Source: Megachile rotundata (lineage: Eukaryota; Arthropoda; Insecta; Hymenoptera; Megachilidae). From it: a DNA stretch of 64,000 nucleotides. The position numbers and the translations under genes were made by a program. Numbering within the stretch: position 1 is the stretch's first letter; each line of letters opens with the position of its first letter. The notes below the pieces were generated by a model. The model was not told the DNA's origin. It worked only from the letters and a program-made list of their open reading frames with translations, and made no database searches. Location: positions 3,224,001 through 3,288,000 of the forward strand of contig NW_027473314.1 in assembly GCF_050947335.1 (NCBI RefSeq). The letters are read 5' to 3'. Shown one piece after another: positions 13,801 to 29,981 of this stretch.

Positions 13801-16308
13801 AATCATACAAACGCAATCATACAATCACAATCATATAATCACAATCATACAATCACAATCATACAGTCACGATCATACAATCACGATCATACAATCACAA
13901 TCATACAATCGCAATTATACAATCACAATCATACAATCACAATCATACCACCACAATCATACAATCAGAATCATGCAATTACAACCATGCGATCATAATC
14001 ATGCAAGAACAATCATACAATCACAATCATGGAACCATAATCATACAATCACAATCATACAATCACAATCATACAAACACAATCATACAAACACAATCAT
14101 ACAATCACAGTCATGCAATCACAATCATACAATCGCAATCATACAATCGCAATATCACAATCACTATCATACAATCACAATCATACAATTACAGTCATAC
14201 AATCACAATCATACAATCACGACCATACAATCACGATCTTACAATCACAATCATACAATCGCAATCATACAATCACAATCATACAATTAAAATCATACAA
14301 TCACAATCATACAATGACAATCATACAATCACAATCATACAATCATAATCATACAATCACAATCATACAATCACAATCATATAATCACAGTCATACAATC
14401 GCAATATTACAATCGCAATCATACAATCACAATCATCCAATTAAAATCATACAATCACAATCATACAATCACAATCATATAATCACAATCATGCAATCAC
14501 AATCATACAATCAAAATCATACAATCACAATCATACAGTCGCAATCATGCAATCACAATCATACAATCACAATCATACAATTAAAATCATACAATCACAA
14601 TCATACAATCACAATCATACAATCACAATCTTACAATCGCAATCATACAATCGCAATGTCACAATCACTATCATACAATCACAATCATACAATCACGATC
14701 ATACAATCACGATCATACAATCACGATCATGCAATCACAATCATACAATCACAATCATACAATCACAATCATACAAACGCAATCGTACAATCACAATCAT
14801 ATAATCACAATCATACAATCACAATCATACAATCACAATCATACAGTCACGATCATACAATCACGATCATACAATCACAATCATACAATCGCAATTATAC
14901 AATCACAATCATACAATCACAATCATACAATCAGAATCATGCAATTACAACCATGCGATCATAATCATGCAAGAACAATCATACAATCACAATCATGGAA
15001 CCATAATCATACAATCACAATCATACAATCACAATCATACAAACGCAATCATACAATCACAATCATATAATCACAATCATACAATCACAATCATACAATC
15101 ACAAGCATACAATCACAATCATACAATCACAATCATATAATCACAATCATACAATCACAATCATTCAACCACAAGCATACAATCACAATCATACAATCGC
15201 AGTCATACAATCTCAATCATATAATCTCTATCATGCAATCACAATCATACAATCAAAACCATACAATCACAATCATACAATTAAAATCATACAATCACAA
15301 TCATACAATGACAATCATACAATCACAATCATGCAATTACAATCATACAATCACAATCATACAATCACAATCATACAATCACAATCATACAATCACAATC
15401 ATACAATAAAAGTCATACAATCACATTCATACAATGACAATCATACAATCACAATCATACAATCACAATCATACAAACACAATCATACAATCACAGTCAT
15501 GCAATCACGATCATACAATCACAATCATACAATCGCAATATTACAATCGCAATCATACAATCACAATCATACAATTAAAATCATACAATCACAATCATAC
15601 AATGACAATAATACAATCACAATAATACAATCTCAGTCATGCAATCACAATCATACAATCAAAATCATACAATCACAATCATACAATCACAATCATACAA
15701 TCACAATCATACTATCACAATCATACAATCGCAATCATACAATCGCAATGTCACATTCACTATTATACAATCACAGTCATACAATCAGAATCATACAATC
15801 ACAATCATACAATCACGATCATACAATCACGATCATACAATCACGATCATACAATCACAATCATACAAATAGCATCATACAAATAAAATCATACAACCAC
15901 AATCATACAATCACAATCATACAATCACAATCATAAAATCACGATCATACAATCACGATCATACAATCACGATCATGCAATCACAATCATACAATCACAA
16001 TCATACAATCACAATCATACAAACGCAATCATACAATCACAATCATATAATCACAATCATACAATCACAATCATACAGTCACGATCATACAATCACAATC
16101 ATACAATCGCAATTATACAATCACAATCATACAATCACAATCATACAATCAGAATCATGCAATTACAACCATGCGATCATAATCATGCAAGAACAATCAT
16201 ACAATCACAATCATGGAACCATAATCATACAATCACAATCATACAATCACAATCATACAAACGCAATCATACAATCACAATCATATAATCACAATCATAC
16301 AATCACAA
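10879..16308. repeat. Long module, copy 2
   Basis: This is the second copy of 1-5,430. It has six CpG units at 11,749 where copy 1 has five at 871, and four plain units before block D at 15,403 where copy 1 has five at 4,455-4,524. Its block A at 15,865 is altered (acaaatagcatcat). Similarity stops near 16,308, where copy 1 has a unit ending in aagcat (5,431) and this copy has a plain unit. Confidence 0.9.
11749..11832. repeat. CpG-unit block, 6 units
   Basis: This block is one unit longer than its counterpart at 871 and one shorter than that at 17,545, which accounts for the offset steps between the long modules. Confidence 0.92.
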
Positions 16309-16690
16309 TCATACAATCACAATCATACAATGACAATCATACAATCACAATCATGCAATTACAATCATACAATCACAATCATACAATCACAATCATACAA
16401 TCACAATCATACAATCACAATCATACAATCACAATCATACAATAAAAGTCATACAATCACATTCATACAGTGACAATCATACAAACGCAATCATACAATC
16501 ACAATCATATAATCACAATCATACAATCACAATCATACAGTCACGATCACACAATCACGATCATACAATCACAATGATACAATCACAATCATACAATCAC
16601 AATCATATAATCACAATCATACAATCACAATCATACAATCACCATCATACAATCACAATCATACAATCACCATCATACAATCACAATCAT

Positions 16691-19600
16691 ACAATCATAA
16701 TCATATAATCACACACATTAAATTGCAATCATACAATCGCAATCATACAAACACAATCATAAAATCGCAATCATACAATCGCAATGTCACAATCACTATT
16801 ATACAATCACAGTCATACAATCAGAATCATACAATCACAATCATACAATCACAATCATACAATCACAATCATACAATCACAATCATAAAATCACGATCAT
16901 ACAATCACGATCATACAATCACGATCATGCAATCACAATCATACAATCACAATCATACAATCACAATCATACAAACGCAATCATACAATCACAATCATAT
17001 AATCACAATCATACAATCACAATCATACAGTCACGATCATACAATCACGATCATACAATCACAATCATACAATCGCAATTATACAATCACAATCATACAA
17101 TCACAATCATACAACCACAATCATACAATCAGAATCATGCAATTACAACCATGCGATCATAATCATGCAAGAACAATCATACAATCACAATCATGGAACC
17201 ATAATCATACAATCACGATCATACAATCACAATCATACAAACGCAATCATACAATCACAATCATATAATCACAATCATACAATCACAATCATACAATCAC
17301 AAGCATACAATCACAATCATACAATCACAATCATAAAATCACAATCATGCAATCACAATCTTACTATCACAATCATACAATCACAGTCATACAATCACAA
17401 TCATACAATCGCATTCATACAATCGCAATGTCACAATCACTATCATACAATCACAATCATACAATCACAGTCATACAATCGAAATCATACAATCACAATG
17501 ATACAATCACAATAATACAATCACAATCACAAAATCACAATCATACAATCACGATCATACAATCACGATCATACAATCACGATCATACAATCACGATCAT
17601 ACAATCACGATCATACAATCACGATCATACAATCACGATCATACAATCACAATCATACAAATAACATCATACAAATAAAATCATACAACCACAATCATAC
17701 AATCACAATCATACAATCACAGTCATACAATCACAGTCATACAATCACAGTCATACAATCACAATCATACAATCGCAATCATACAATCGCAATGTCACAA
17801 TCAGTATCATACAATCACAATCATACAATCACAATCATACAATCACCATCATACAATCACAATCATACAATCATAATCATATAATCACACTCATAAAATT
17901 GCAATCATACAATCGCAATCATACAATCACAATCATACAATCACAATCATACAATCTGAATCGTGCAACTACAATCATACGATCATAATCATGCAAGAAC
18001 AATCGTACAATCACAATCATGGAACCATAATTACACAACCACAATCATACGATCACAATCATACAAATGCAATCATACAAACACAATCATAAAAGCGCAA
18101 TCATACAATCGCAATGTCACAATCACAATCATACAATCACAATCATACAATCACAATCATACAAACGCAATCATACAATCACAATCATATAATCACAATC
18201 ATACAATCACAATCATTCAACCACAAGCATACAATCACAATCATACAATCGCAGTCATACAATCTCAATCATATAATCTCTATCATGCAATCACAATCAT
18301 ACAATCAAAATCATACAATCACAATCATACAATTAAAATCATACAATCACAATCATACAATGACAATCATACAATCACAATCATGCAATTACAATCATAC
18401 AATCACAATCATACAATCACAATCATACAATCACAATCATACAATAAAAGTCATACAATCACATTCATACAATGACAATCATACAATCACAATCATACAA
18501 TCACAATCATACAAACACAATCATACAATCACAGTCATGCAATCACGATCATACAATCACAATCATACAATCGCAATATTACAATCGCAATCATACAATC
18601 ACAATCATACAATTAAAATCATACAATCACAATCATACAATGACAATAATACAATCACAATAATACAATCTCAATCATGCAATCACAATCATACAATCAA
18701 AATCATACAATCACAATCATACAATCACAACCATACAATCACAATCATACTATCACAATCATACAATCGCAATCATACAATCGCAATGTCACATTCACTA
18801 TTATACAATCACAGTCATACAATCAGAATCATACAATCACAATCATACAATCACGATCATACAATCACGATCATACAATCACGATCATATAATCACGATC
18901 ATACAATCACGATCATACAATCACAATCATACAATCACAATCATACAATCACAATCATACAAACGCGATCATACCACCACATTCATACAATCACAATCAT
19001 ACAATCACAATCATACAAACGCGATCATACAATCACAATCATACAATCACAATCATACAATCACGATCATACAATCACGATCATACAATCACGATCACGC
19101 AATCACAATCATACAATCACAATCATACAATCACAATCATACAAACGCAATCATACAATCACAATCATATAATCACAATCATACAATCACAATCATACAG
19201 TCACGATCATACAATCACGATCATACAATCACAATCATACAATCACAATCATACAATCACAATCATATAATCACAATCATACAATCACAATCATACAATC
19301 ACCATCATACAATCACAATCATACAATCACCATCATACAATCACAATCATACAATCATAATCATATAATCACACTCATTAAATTGCAATCATACAATCGC
19401 AATCATACAAACACAATCATAAAATCGCAATCATACAATCGCAATGTCACAATCACTGTTATACAATCACAGTCATACAATCAGAATCATACAATCACAA
19501 TCATACAATCACAATCATACAATCACAATCATAAAATCACGATCATACAATCACGATCATACAATCACGATCATGCAATCACAATCATACAATCACAATC

Positions 19601-21910
19601 ATACAATCACAATCATACAAACGCAATCATACAATCACAATCATATAATCACAATCATACAATCACAATCATACAGTCACGATCATACAATCACGATCAT
19701 ACAATCACAATCATACAATCGCAATTATACAATCACAATCATACAATCACAATCATACCACCACAATCATACAATCAGAATCATGCAATTACAACCATGC
19801 GATCATAATCATGCAAGAACAATCATACAATCACAATCATGGAACCATAATCATACAATCACAATCATACAATCACAATCATACAAACACAATCATACAA
19901 ACACAATCATACAATCACAGTCATGCAATCACAATCATACAATCGCAATCATACAATCGCAATATCACAATCACTATCATACAATCACAATCATACAATT
20001 ACAGTCATACAATCACAATCATACAATCACAATCATACAATCACAATCATACAATCACAGTCATACAATCGCAATCATACAATCGCAATCATACAATCGC
20101 AATGTCACAATCACTATCGTACAATCACAATCATACAATCACAATCATACAATCACAATCATACAATCACAATCATACAATCACAATCATACAATCACGA
20201 CCATACAATCACGATCTTAAAATCACAATCATACAATCGCAATCATACAATCACAATCATACCATTAAAATCATACAATCACAATCATACAATGACAATC
20301 ATACAATCACAATCATACAATCATAATCATACAATCACAATCATACAATCACAATCATATAATCACAGTCATACAATCGCAATATTACAATCGCAATCAT
20401 ACAATCACAATCATCCAATTAAAATCATACAATCACAATCATACAATGACAATCATACAATCACAATCATACAATCACAATCATACAATCACAATCATAC
20501 AATCACAATCATACAATCACAATCATATAATCACAATCATGCAATCACAATCATACAATCAAAATCATACAATCACAATCATACAGTCGCAATCATGCGA
20601 TCACAATCATACAATCACAATCATACAATTAAAATCATACAATCACAATCATACAATCACAATCATACAATCACAATCTTACAATCGCAATCATACAATC
20701 GCAATGTCACAATCACTATCATACAATCACAATCATACAATCACGATCATACAATCACGATCATACAATCACGATCATGCAATCACAATCATACAATCAC
20801 AATCATACAATCACAATCATACAAACGCAATCATACAATCACAATCATATAATCACAATCATACAATCACAATCATACAATCACAATCATACAGTCACGA
20901 TCATACAATCACGATCATACAATCACAATCATACAATCGCAATTATACAATCACAATCATACAATCACAATCATACAATCAGAATCATGCAATTACAACC
21001 ATGCGATCATAATCATGCAAGAACAATCATACAATCACAATCATGGAACCATAATCATACAATCACAATCATACAATCACAATCATACAAACGCAATCAT
21101 ACAATCACAATCATATAATCACAATCATACAATCACAATCATACAATCACAAGCATACAATCACAATCATACAATCACAATCATATAATCACAATCATAC
21201 AATCACAATCATTCAACCACAAGCATACAATCACAATCATACAATCGCAGTCATACAATCTCAATCATATAATCTCTATCATGCAATCACAATCATACAA
21301 TCAAAACCATACAATCACAATCATACAATTAAAATCATACAATCACAATCATACAATGACAATCATACAATCACAATCATGCAATTACAATCATACAATC
21401 ACAATCATACAATCACAATCATACAATCACAATCATACAATCACAATCATACAATCACAATCATACAATAAAAGTCATACAATCACATTCATACAATGAC
21501 AATCATACAATCACAATCATACAATCACAATCATACAAACACAATCATACAATCACAGTCATGCAATCACGATCATACAATCACAATCATACAATCGCAA
21601 TATTACAATCGCAATCATACAATCACAATCATACAATTAAAATCATACAATCACAATCATACAATGACAATAATACAATCACAATAATACAATCTCAGTC
21701 ATGCAATCACAATCATACAATCAAAATCATACAATCACAATCATACAATCACAATCATACAATCACAATCATACTATCACAATCATACAATCGCAATCAT
21801 ACAATCGCAATGTCACATTCACTATTATACAATCACAGTCATACAATCAGAATCATACAATCACAATCATACAATCACGATCATACAATCACGATCATAC
21901 AATCACGATC
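16691..21910. repeat. Long module, copy 3, with unit gains and losses
   Basis: This stretch matches about 10,741-15,862. The offset moves from 5,950 to 5,964, 5,796, 5,810, 5,978 and 6,048 bp, always by multiples of 14. It lacks one of the paired C blocks (a single C at 17,125 against C at 11,175 and 11,329). It gains 12 units before 20,191 and 5 more before 20,527. Its first 1.3 kb resembles 8,545-10,150 more closely than 10,741 onward, so it is itself a hybrid. Confidence 0.82.
17545..17642. repeat. CpG-unit block, 7 units
   Basis: Seven CpG units are followed by block A at 17,657. Confidence 0.92.
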
Positions 21911-24900
21911 ATATAATCACGATCATACAATCACGATCATACAATCACAATCATACAATCACAATCATACAATCACAATCATACTATCACAATCATACAA
22001 ACGCGATCATACCACCACAATCATACAATCACCATCATACAATCACAATCATACAATCACCATCATACAATCACAATCATACAATCATAATCATATAATC
22101 ACACTCATTAAATTGCAATCATACAATCGCAATCATACAAACACAATCATAAAATCGCAATCATACAATCGCAATGTCACAATCACTATTATACAATCAC
22201 AGTCATACAATCAGAATCATACAATCACAATCATACAATCACAATCATACAATCACAATCATAAAATCACGATCATACAATCACGATCATACAATCACGA
22301 TCATGCAATCACAATCATACAATCACAATCATACAATCACAATCATACAAACGCAATCATACAATCACAATCATATAATCACAATCATACAATCACAATC
22401 ATACAGTCACGATCATACAATCACGATCATACAATCACAATCATACAATCGCAATTATACAATCACAATCATACACTCACAATCATACAACCACAATCAT
22501 ACAATCAGAATCATGCAATTACAACCATGCGATCATAATCATGCAAGAACAATCATACAATCACAATCATGGAACCATAATCATACAATCACGATCATAC
22601 AATCACAATCATACAATCACAATCATACAAACACAATCATACAATCACAATCATACATTCAGAATCATGCAATTACAACCATGCGATCATAATCATGCAA
22701 GAACAATCATACAATCACAATCATGGATCCATAATCATACAATCACAATCATACAATCACAATCATACAAACGCAATCATACAATCACAATCATATAATC
22801 ACAATCATACAATCACAATCATACAATCACAAGCATACAATCACAATCATACAATCACAATCATAAAATCACAATCATGCAATCACAATCTTACTATCAC
22901 AATCATACAATCACAGTCATACAATCACAATCATACAATCGCAATCATACAATCGCAATGTCACAATCAGTATCATACAATCACAATCATACAATCACAA
23001 TCATACAATCACCATCATACAATCACAATCATACAATCATAATCATATAATCACACTCATAAAATTGCAATCATACAATCGCAATCATACAATCACAATC
23101 ATACAATCACAATCATACAATCTGAATCGTGCAACTACAATCATACGATCATAATCATGCAAGAACAATCGTACAATCACAATCATGGAACCATAATTAT
23201 ACAACCACAATCATACGATCACAATCATACAAATGCAATCATACAAACACAATCATAAAAGCGCAAACATACAATCGCAATGTCACAATCACAATCATAC
23301 AATCACAATCATACAATCACAATCATACAAACGCAATCATACAATCACAATCATATAATCACAATCATACAATCACAATCATTCAACCACAAGCATACAA
23401 TCACAATCATACAATCGCAGTCATACAATCTCAATCATATAATCTCTATCATGCAATCACAATCATACAATCAAAATCATACAATCACAATCATACAATT
23501 AAAATCATACAATCACAATCATACAATGACAATCATACAATCACAATCATGCAATTACAATCATACAATCACAATCATACAATCACAATCATACAATCAC
23601 AATCATACAATAAAAGTCATACAATTACATTCATACAATGACAATCATACAATCACAATCATACAATCACAATCATACAAACACAATCATACAATCACAG
23701 TCATGCAATCACGATCATACAATCACAATCATACAATCGCAATATTACAATCGCAATCATACAATCACAATCATACAATTAAAATCATACAATCACAATC
23801 ATACAATGACAATAATACAATCACAGTCATACAATCAGAATCATACAATCACAATCATACAATCACGATCATACAATCACGATCATACAATCACGATCAT
23901 ATAATCACGATCATACAATCACGATCATACAATCACAATCATACAATCACAATCATACAATCACAATCATACAAACGCGATCATACCACCACATTCATTC
24001 AATCACAATCATACAATCACAATCATACAAACGCGATCATACAATCACAATCATACAATCACAATCATACAATCACGATCATACAATCACGATCATACAA
24101 TCACGATCACGCAATCACAATCATACAATCACAATCATACAATCACAATCATACAAACGCAATCATACAATCACAATCATATAATCACAATCATACAATC
24201 ACAATCATACAGTCACGATCATACAATCACGATCATACAATCACAATCATACAATCACAATCATACAATCACAATCATATAATCACAATCATACAATCAC
24301 AATCATACAATCACCATCATACAATCACAATCATACAATCACCATCATACAATCACAATCATACAATCATAATCATATAATCACACTCATTAAATTGCAA
24401 TCATACAATCGCAATCATACAAACACAATCATAAAATCGCAATCATACAATCGCAATATCACAATCACTATTATACAATCACAGTCATACAATCAGAATC
24501 ATACAATCACAATCATACAATCACAATCATACAATCACAATCATAAAATCACGATCATACAATCACGATCATACAATCACGATCATGCAATCACAATCAT
24601 ACAATCACAATCATACAATCACAATCATACAAACGCAATCATACAATCACAATCATATAATCACAATCATACAATCACAATCATACAGTCACGATCATAC
24701 AATCACGATCATACAATCACAATCATACAATCGCAATTATACAATCACAATCATATAATCACAATCATACAACCACAATCATACAATCAGAATCATGCAA
24801 TTACAACCATGCGATCATAATCATGCAAGAACAATCATACAATCACAATCATGGAACCATAATCATACAATCACAATCATACAATCACAATCATACAAAC

Positions 24901-26210
24901 ACAATCATACAAACACAATCATACAATCACAGTCATGCAATCACAATCATACAATCGCAATCATACAATCGGAATATCACAATCACTATCATACAATCAC
25001 AATCATACAATTACAGTCATACAATCACAATCATACAATCACAATCATACAATCACAATCATACAATCACAGTCATACAATCACAATCATACAATCGCAA
25101 TCATACAATCGCAATGCCACAATCACTATCGTACAATCACAATCATACAATCACAATCATACAATCACAATCATACAATCACAATCATACAATCACAATC
25201 ATACAATCACGACCATACAATCACGATCTTACAATCACAATCATACAATCGCAATCATACAATCACAATCATACAATTAAAATCATACAATCACAATCAT
25301 ACAATGACAATCATACAATCACAATCATACAATCATAATCATACAATCACAATCATACAATCACAATCATATAATCACAGTCATACAATCGCAATATTAC
25401 AATCGCAATCATACAATCACAATCATCCAATTAAAATCATACAATCACAATCATACAATGACAATCATACAATCACAATCATACAATCACAATCATACAA
25501 TCACAATCATACAATCACGATCATACAATCACGATCATACAATCACGATCATACAATCACGGTCATGCAATCACAATCATACAATCACAATCATACAATC
25601 ACAATCATACAAACGCAATCATACAATCACAATCATATAATCACAATCATACAATCACAATCATACAGTCACGATCATACAATCACGATCATACAATCAC
25701 AATCATACAATCGCAATTATACAATCACAATCATACAATCACAATCATACAATCAGAATCATGCAATTACAACCATGCGATCATAATCATGCAAGAACAA
25801 TCATACAATCACAATCATGGAACCATAATCATACAATCACAATCATACAATCACAATCATACAAACGCAATCATACAATCACAATCATATAATCACAATC
25901 ATACAATCACAATCATACAATCACAAGCATACAATCACAATCATACAATCACAATCATAAAATCACAATCATGCAATCACAATCTTACTATCACAATCAT
26001 ACAATCACAGTCATACAATCACAATCATACAATCGCAATCATACAATCGCAATGTCACAATCACTATCATACAATCACAATCAAACAATCACAATCATAC
26101 AATCACAATCATACAATCACAATCGTACAATCACAGTCATACAATCAAAATCATACAATCACAATGATACAATCACAATAATACAATCACAATCACAAAA
26201 TCACAACCAT

Positions 26211-26308
26211 ACAATCACGATCATACAATCACGATCATACAATCACGATCATACAATCACGATCATACAATCACGAAAATACAATCACGATCATACAATC
26301 ACGATCAT
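26211..26308. repeat. CpG-unit block, 7 units with a cacgaaaat variant
   Basis: The fifth unit (26,267-26,280) reads acaatcacgaaaat. This rare unit recurs at the same place in the blocks at 36,641, 42,029, 54,403 and 61,179, so those five blocks share one ancestor. Confidence 0.9.
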
Positions 26309-26994
26309 ACAATCACAATCATACAAATAACATCATACAAATAAAATCGTACAACCACAATCATACAATCACAATCATACAATCACAGTCATACAATCAC
26401 AGTCATACAATCACAGTCATACAATCACAATCATACAATCGCAATCATACAATCGCAATGTCACAATCACTATCGTACAATCACAATCATACAATCACAA
26501 TCATACAATCACCATCATACAATCACAATCATACAATCATAATCATATAATTGCACTCATAAAATTGCAATCATACAATCGCAATCATACAATCACAATC
26601 ATACAATCACAATCATACAAACGCAATCATACAATCACAATCATATAATCACAATCATACAATCACAATCATTCAACCAGAAGCATACAGTCACAATCAT
26701 ACAATCGCAGTCATGCAATCACAATCATACAATCACAATCATACAATTAAAATCATACAATCACAATCATACAATTACAGTCATACAATCACAATCATAC
26801 AATCACAATCATACAATCACAATCATACAATCACAGTCATACAATCACAATCATACAATCGCAATCATACAATCGCAATGTCACAATCACTATCGTACAA
26901 TCACAATCATACAATCACAATCATACAATCACAATCATACAATCACAATCATACAATCACGACCATACAATCACGATCTTACAATCACAATCAT

Positions 26995-27050
26995 ACAATC
27001 ACGATCATACAATCACGATCATACAATCACGATCATACAATCACGATCAT
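26995..27050. repeat. CpG-unit block, 4 units
   Basis: Four CpG units precede block A at 27,065. Exact counterparts with the same count are at 28,577, 37,439 and 42,827. Confidence 0.9.
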
Positions 27051-27699
27051 ACAATCACAATCATACAAATAACATCATACAAATAAAATCGTACAACCAC
27101 AATCATACAATCACAATCATACAATCACAGTCATACAATCACAGTCATACAATCACAGTCATACAATCACAATCATACAATCGCAATCATACAATCACAA
27201 TGTCACAATCACTATCGTACAATCACAATCATACAATCACAATCAGACAATCACCATCATCCAATCACAATCATACAATCATAATCATATAATCACACTC
27301 ATAAAATTGCAATCATACAATCGCAATCATACAATCACAATCATACAATCACAATCATACAATCTGAATCGTGCAACTACAATCATACGATCATAATCAT
27401 GCAAGAACAATCATACAATCACAATCATGGAACCATAATTATACAACCACAATCATACGATCACAATCATACAAATGCAATCATACAAACACAATCATAA
27501 AAGCGCAATCATACAATCGCAATGTCACAATCACAATCATACAATCACAATCATACAATCACAATCATACAAACGCAATCATACAATCACAATCATATAA
27601 TCACAATCATACAATCACAATCATTCAACCAGAAGCATACAATCACAATCATACAATCGCAGTCATACAATCACAATCATACAATCACAATCATACAAT

Positions 27700-28049
27700 T
27701 AAAATCATACAATCACAATCATACAATGACAATCATACAATCACAATCATGCAATTACAATCATACAATCACAATCATACAATCACAATCATACAATAAA
27801 AGTCATACAATCACATTCATACAATGACAATCATACAATCACAATCATACAATCACAATCATACAAACACAATCATACAATCACAGTCATGCAATCACGA
27901 TCATACAATCACAATCATACAATCGCAATATTACAATCGCAATCATACAATCACAATCATACAATTAAAATCATACAATCACAATCATACAATGACAATA
28001 ATACAATCACAATAATACAATCTCAATCATGCAATCACAATCATACAAT
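27700..28049. repeat. 350-bp tandem duplication, copy 1
   Basis: Twenty-five units holding block D (27,793) are repeated at 28,050-28,399 (D at 28,143). The same pair recurs at 29,282-29,631 and 29,632-29,981. Confidence 0.9.
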
Positions 28050-28399
28050 CAAAATCATACAATCACAATCATACAATGACAATCATACAATCACAATCAT
28101 GCAATTACAATCATACAATCACAATCATACAATCACAATCATACAATAAAAGTCATACAATCACATTCATACAATGACAATCATACAATCACAATCATAC
28201 AATCACAATCATACAAACACAATCATACAATCACAGTCATGCAATCACGATCATACAATCACAATCATACAATCGCAATATTACAATCGCAATCATACAA
28301 TCACAATCATACAATTAAAATCATACAATCACAATCATACAATGACAATAATACAATCACAATAATACAATCTCAATCATGCAATCACAATCATACAAT
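28050..28399. repeat. 350-bp tandem duplication, copy 2
   Basis: This copy starts after an acaatcaaaatcat unit that replaces the acaattaaaatcat unit of copy 1, which marks the junction. Confidence 0.9.
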
Positions 28400-28576
28400 C
28401 ACAATCATACAATCACAGTCATACAATCACAATCATACAATCGCAATCATACAATCGCAATGTCACAATCACTATCGTACAATCACAATCATACAATCAC
28501 AATCATACAATCACAATCATACAATCACAATCATACAATCACGACCATACAATCACGATCTTACAATCACAATCAT

Positions 28577-28632
28577 ACAATCACGATCATACAATCACGA
28601 TCATACAATCACGATCATACAATCACGATCAT
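28577..28632. repeat. CpG-unit block, 4 units
   Basis: This is the copy of 26,995-27,050 carried by the 1,582-bp tandem duplication. Confidence 0.9.
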
Positions 28633-29281
28633 ACAATCACAATCATACAAATAACATCATACAAATAAAATCGTACAACCACAATCATACAATCACAATC
28701 ATACAATCACAGTCATACAATCACAGTCATACAATCACAGTCATACAATCACAATCATACAATCGCAATCATACAATCACAATGTCACAATCACTATCGT
28801 ACAATCACAATCATACAATCACAATCAGACAATCACCATCATCCAATCACAATCATACAATCATAATCATATAATCACACTCATAAAATTGCAATCATAC
28901 AATCGCAATCATACAATCACAATCATACAATCACAATCATACAATCTGAATCGTGCAACTACAATCATACGATCATAATCATGCAAGAACAATCATACAA
29001 TCACAATCATGGAACCATAATTATACAACCACAATCATACGATCACAATCATACAAATGCAATCATACAAACACAATCATAAAAGCGCAATCATACAATC
29101 GCAATGTCACAATCACAATCATACAATCACAATCATACAATCACAATCATACAAACGCAATCATACAATCACAATCATATAATCACAATCATACAATCAC
29201 AATCATTCAACCAGAAGCATACAATCACAATCATACAATCGCAGTCATACAATCACAATCATACAATCACAATCATACAAT

Positions 29282-29631
29282 TAAAATCATACAATCACAA
29301 TCATACAATGACAATCATACAATCACAATCATGCAATTACAATCATACAATCACAATCATACAATCACAATCATACAATAAAAGTCATACAATCACATTC
29401 ATACAATGACAATCATACAATCACAATCATACAATCACAATCATACAAACACAATCATACAATCACAGTCATGCAATCACGATCATACAATCACAATCAT
29501 ACAATCGCAATATTACAATCGCAATCATACAATCACAATCATACAATTAAAATCATACAATCACAATCATACAATGACAATAATACAATCACAATAATAC
29601 AATCTCAATCATGCAATCACAATCATACAAT
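29282..29631. repeat. 350-bp tandem duplication, copy 3
   Basis: This is copy 1 of the 350-bp pair, carried into the second half of the 1,582-bp duplication. Confidence 0.9.
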
Positions 29632-29981
29632 CAAAATCATACAATCACAATCATACAATGACAATCATACAATCACAATCATGCAATTACAATCATACAA
29701 TCACAATCATACAATCACAATCATACAATAAAAGTCATACAATCACATTCATACAATGACAATCATACAATCACAATCATACAATCACAATCATACAAAC
29801 ACAATCATACAATCACAGTCATGCAATCACGATCATACAATCACAATCATACAATCGCAATATTACAATCGCAATCATACAATCACAATCATACAATTAA
29901 AATCATACAATCACAATCATACAATGACAATAATACAATCACAATAATACAATCTCAATCATGCAATCACAATCATACAAT
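29632..29981. repeat. 350-bp tandem duplication, copy 4
   Basis: This is the last of the four 350-bp copies. Its right edge overlaps the start of the second 8-kb module. Confidence 0.88.

Larger units (their letters stand above)
20136..28075. repeat. About 8-kb module, copy 1
   Basis: This module recurs at 29,964-38,519. The offset goes from 9,828 to 9,800, 9,814, 10,164, 10,430 and 10,444 bp in steps of whole units. The main differences are about 25 units missing here near 22,970 and about 19 units missing here near 25,500-25,750. Shared private variants include actcacaatcat (22,470 and 32,290) and the paired C blocks at 22,501. Confidence 0.87.
26800..28381. repeat. 1,582-bp tandem duplication, copy 1
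   Basis: These 113 units are followed directly by a second copy at 28,382-29,963. The match continues about 35 bp further, to 29,998. I saw no difference between the copies in the segments compared. It contains a 4-unit CpG block, A, B, two D blocks and an internal 350-bp tandem pair. Confidence 0.92.
28382..29963. repeat. 1,582-bp tandem duplication, copy 2
   Basis: This copy contains A at 28,647, B at 28,941 and D at 29,375 and 29,725. Both copies keep the nested 350-bp pair, so the 350-bp event came first. Confidence 0.92.
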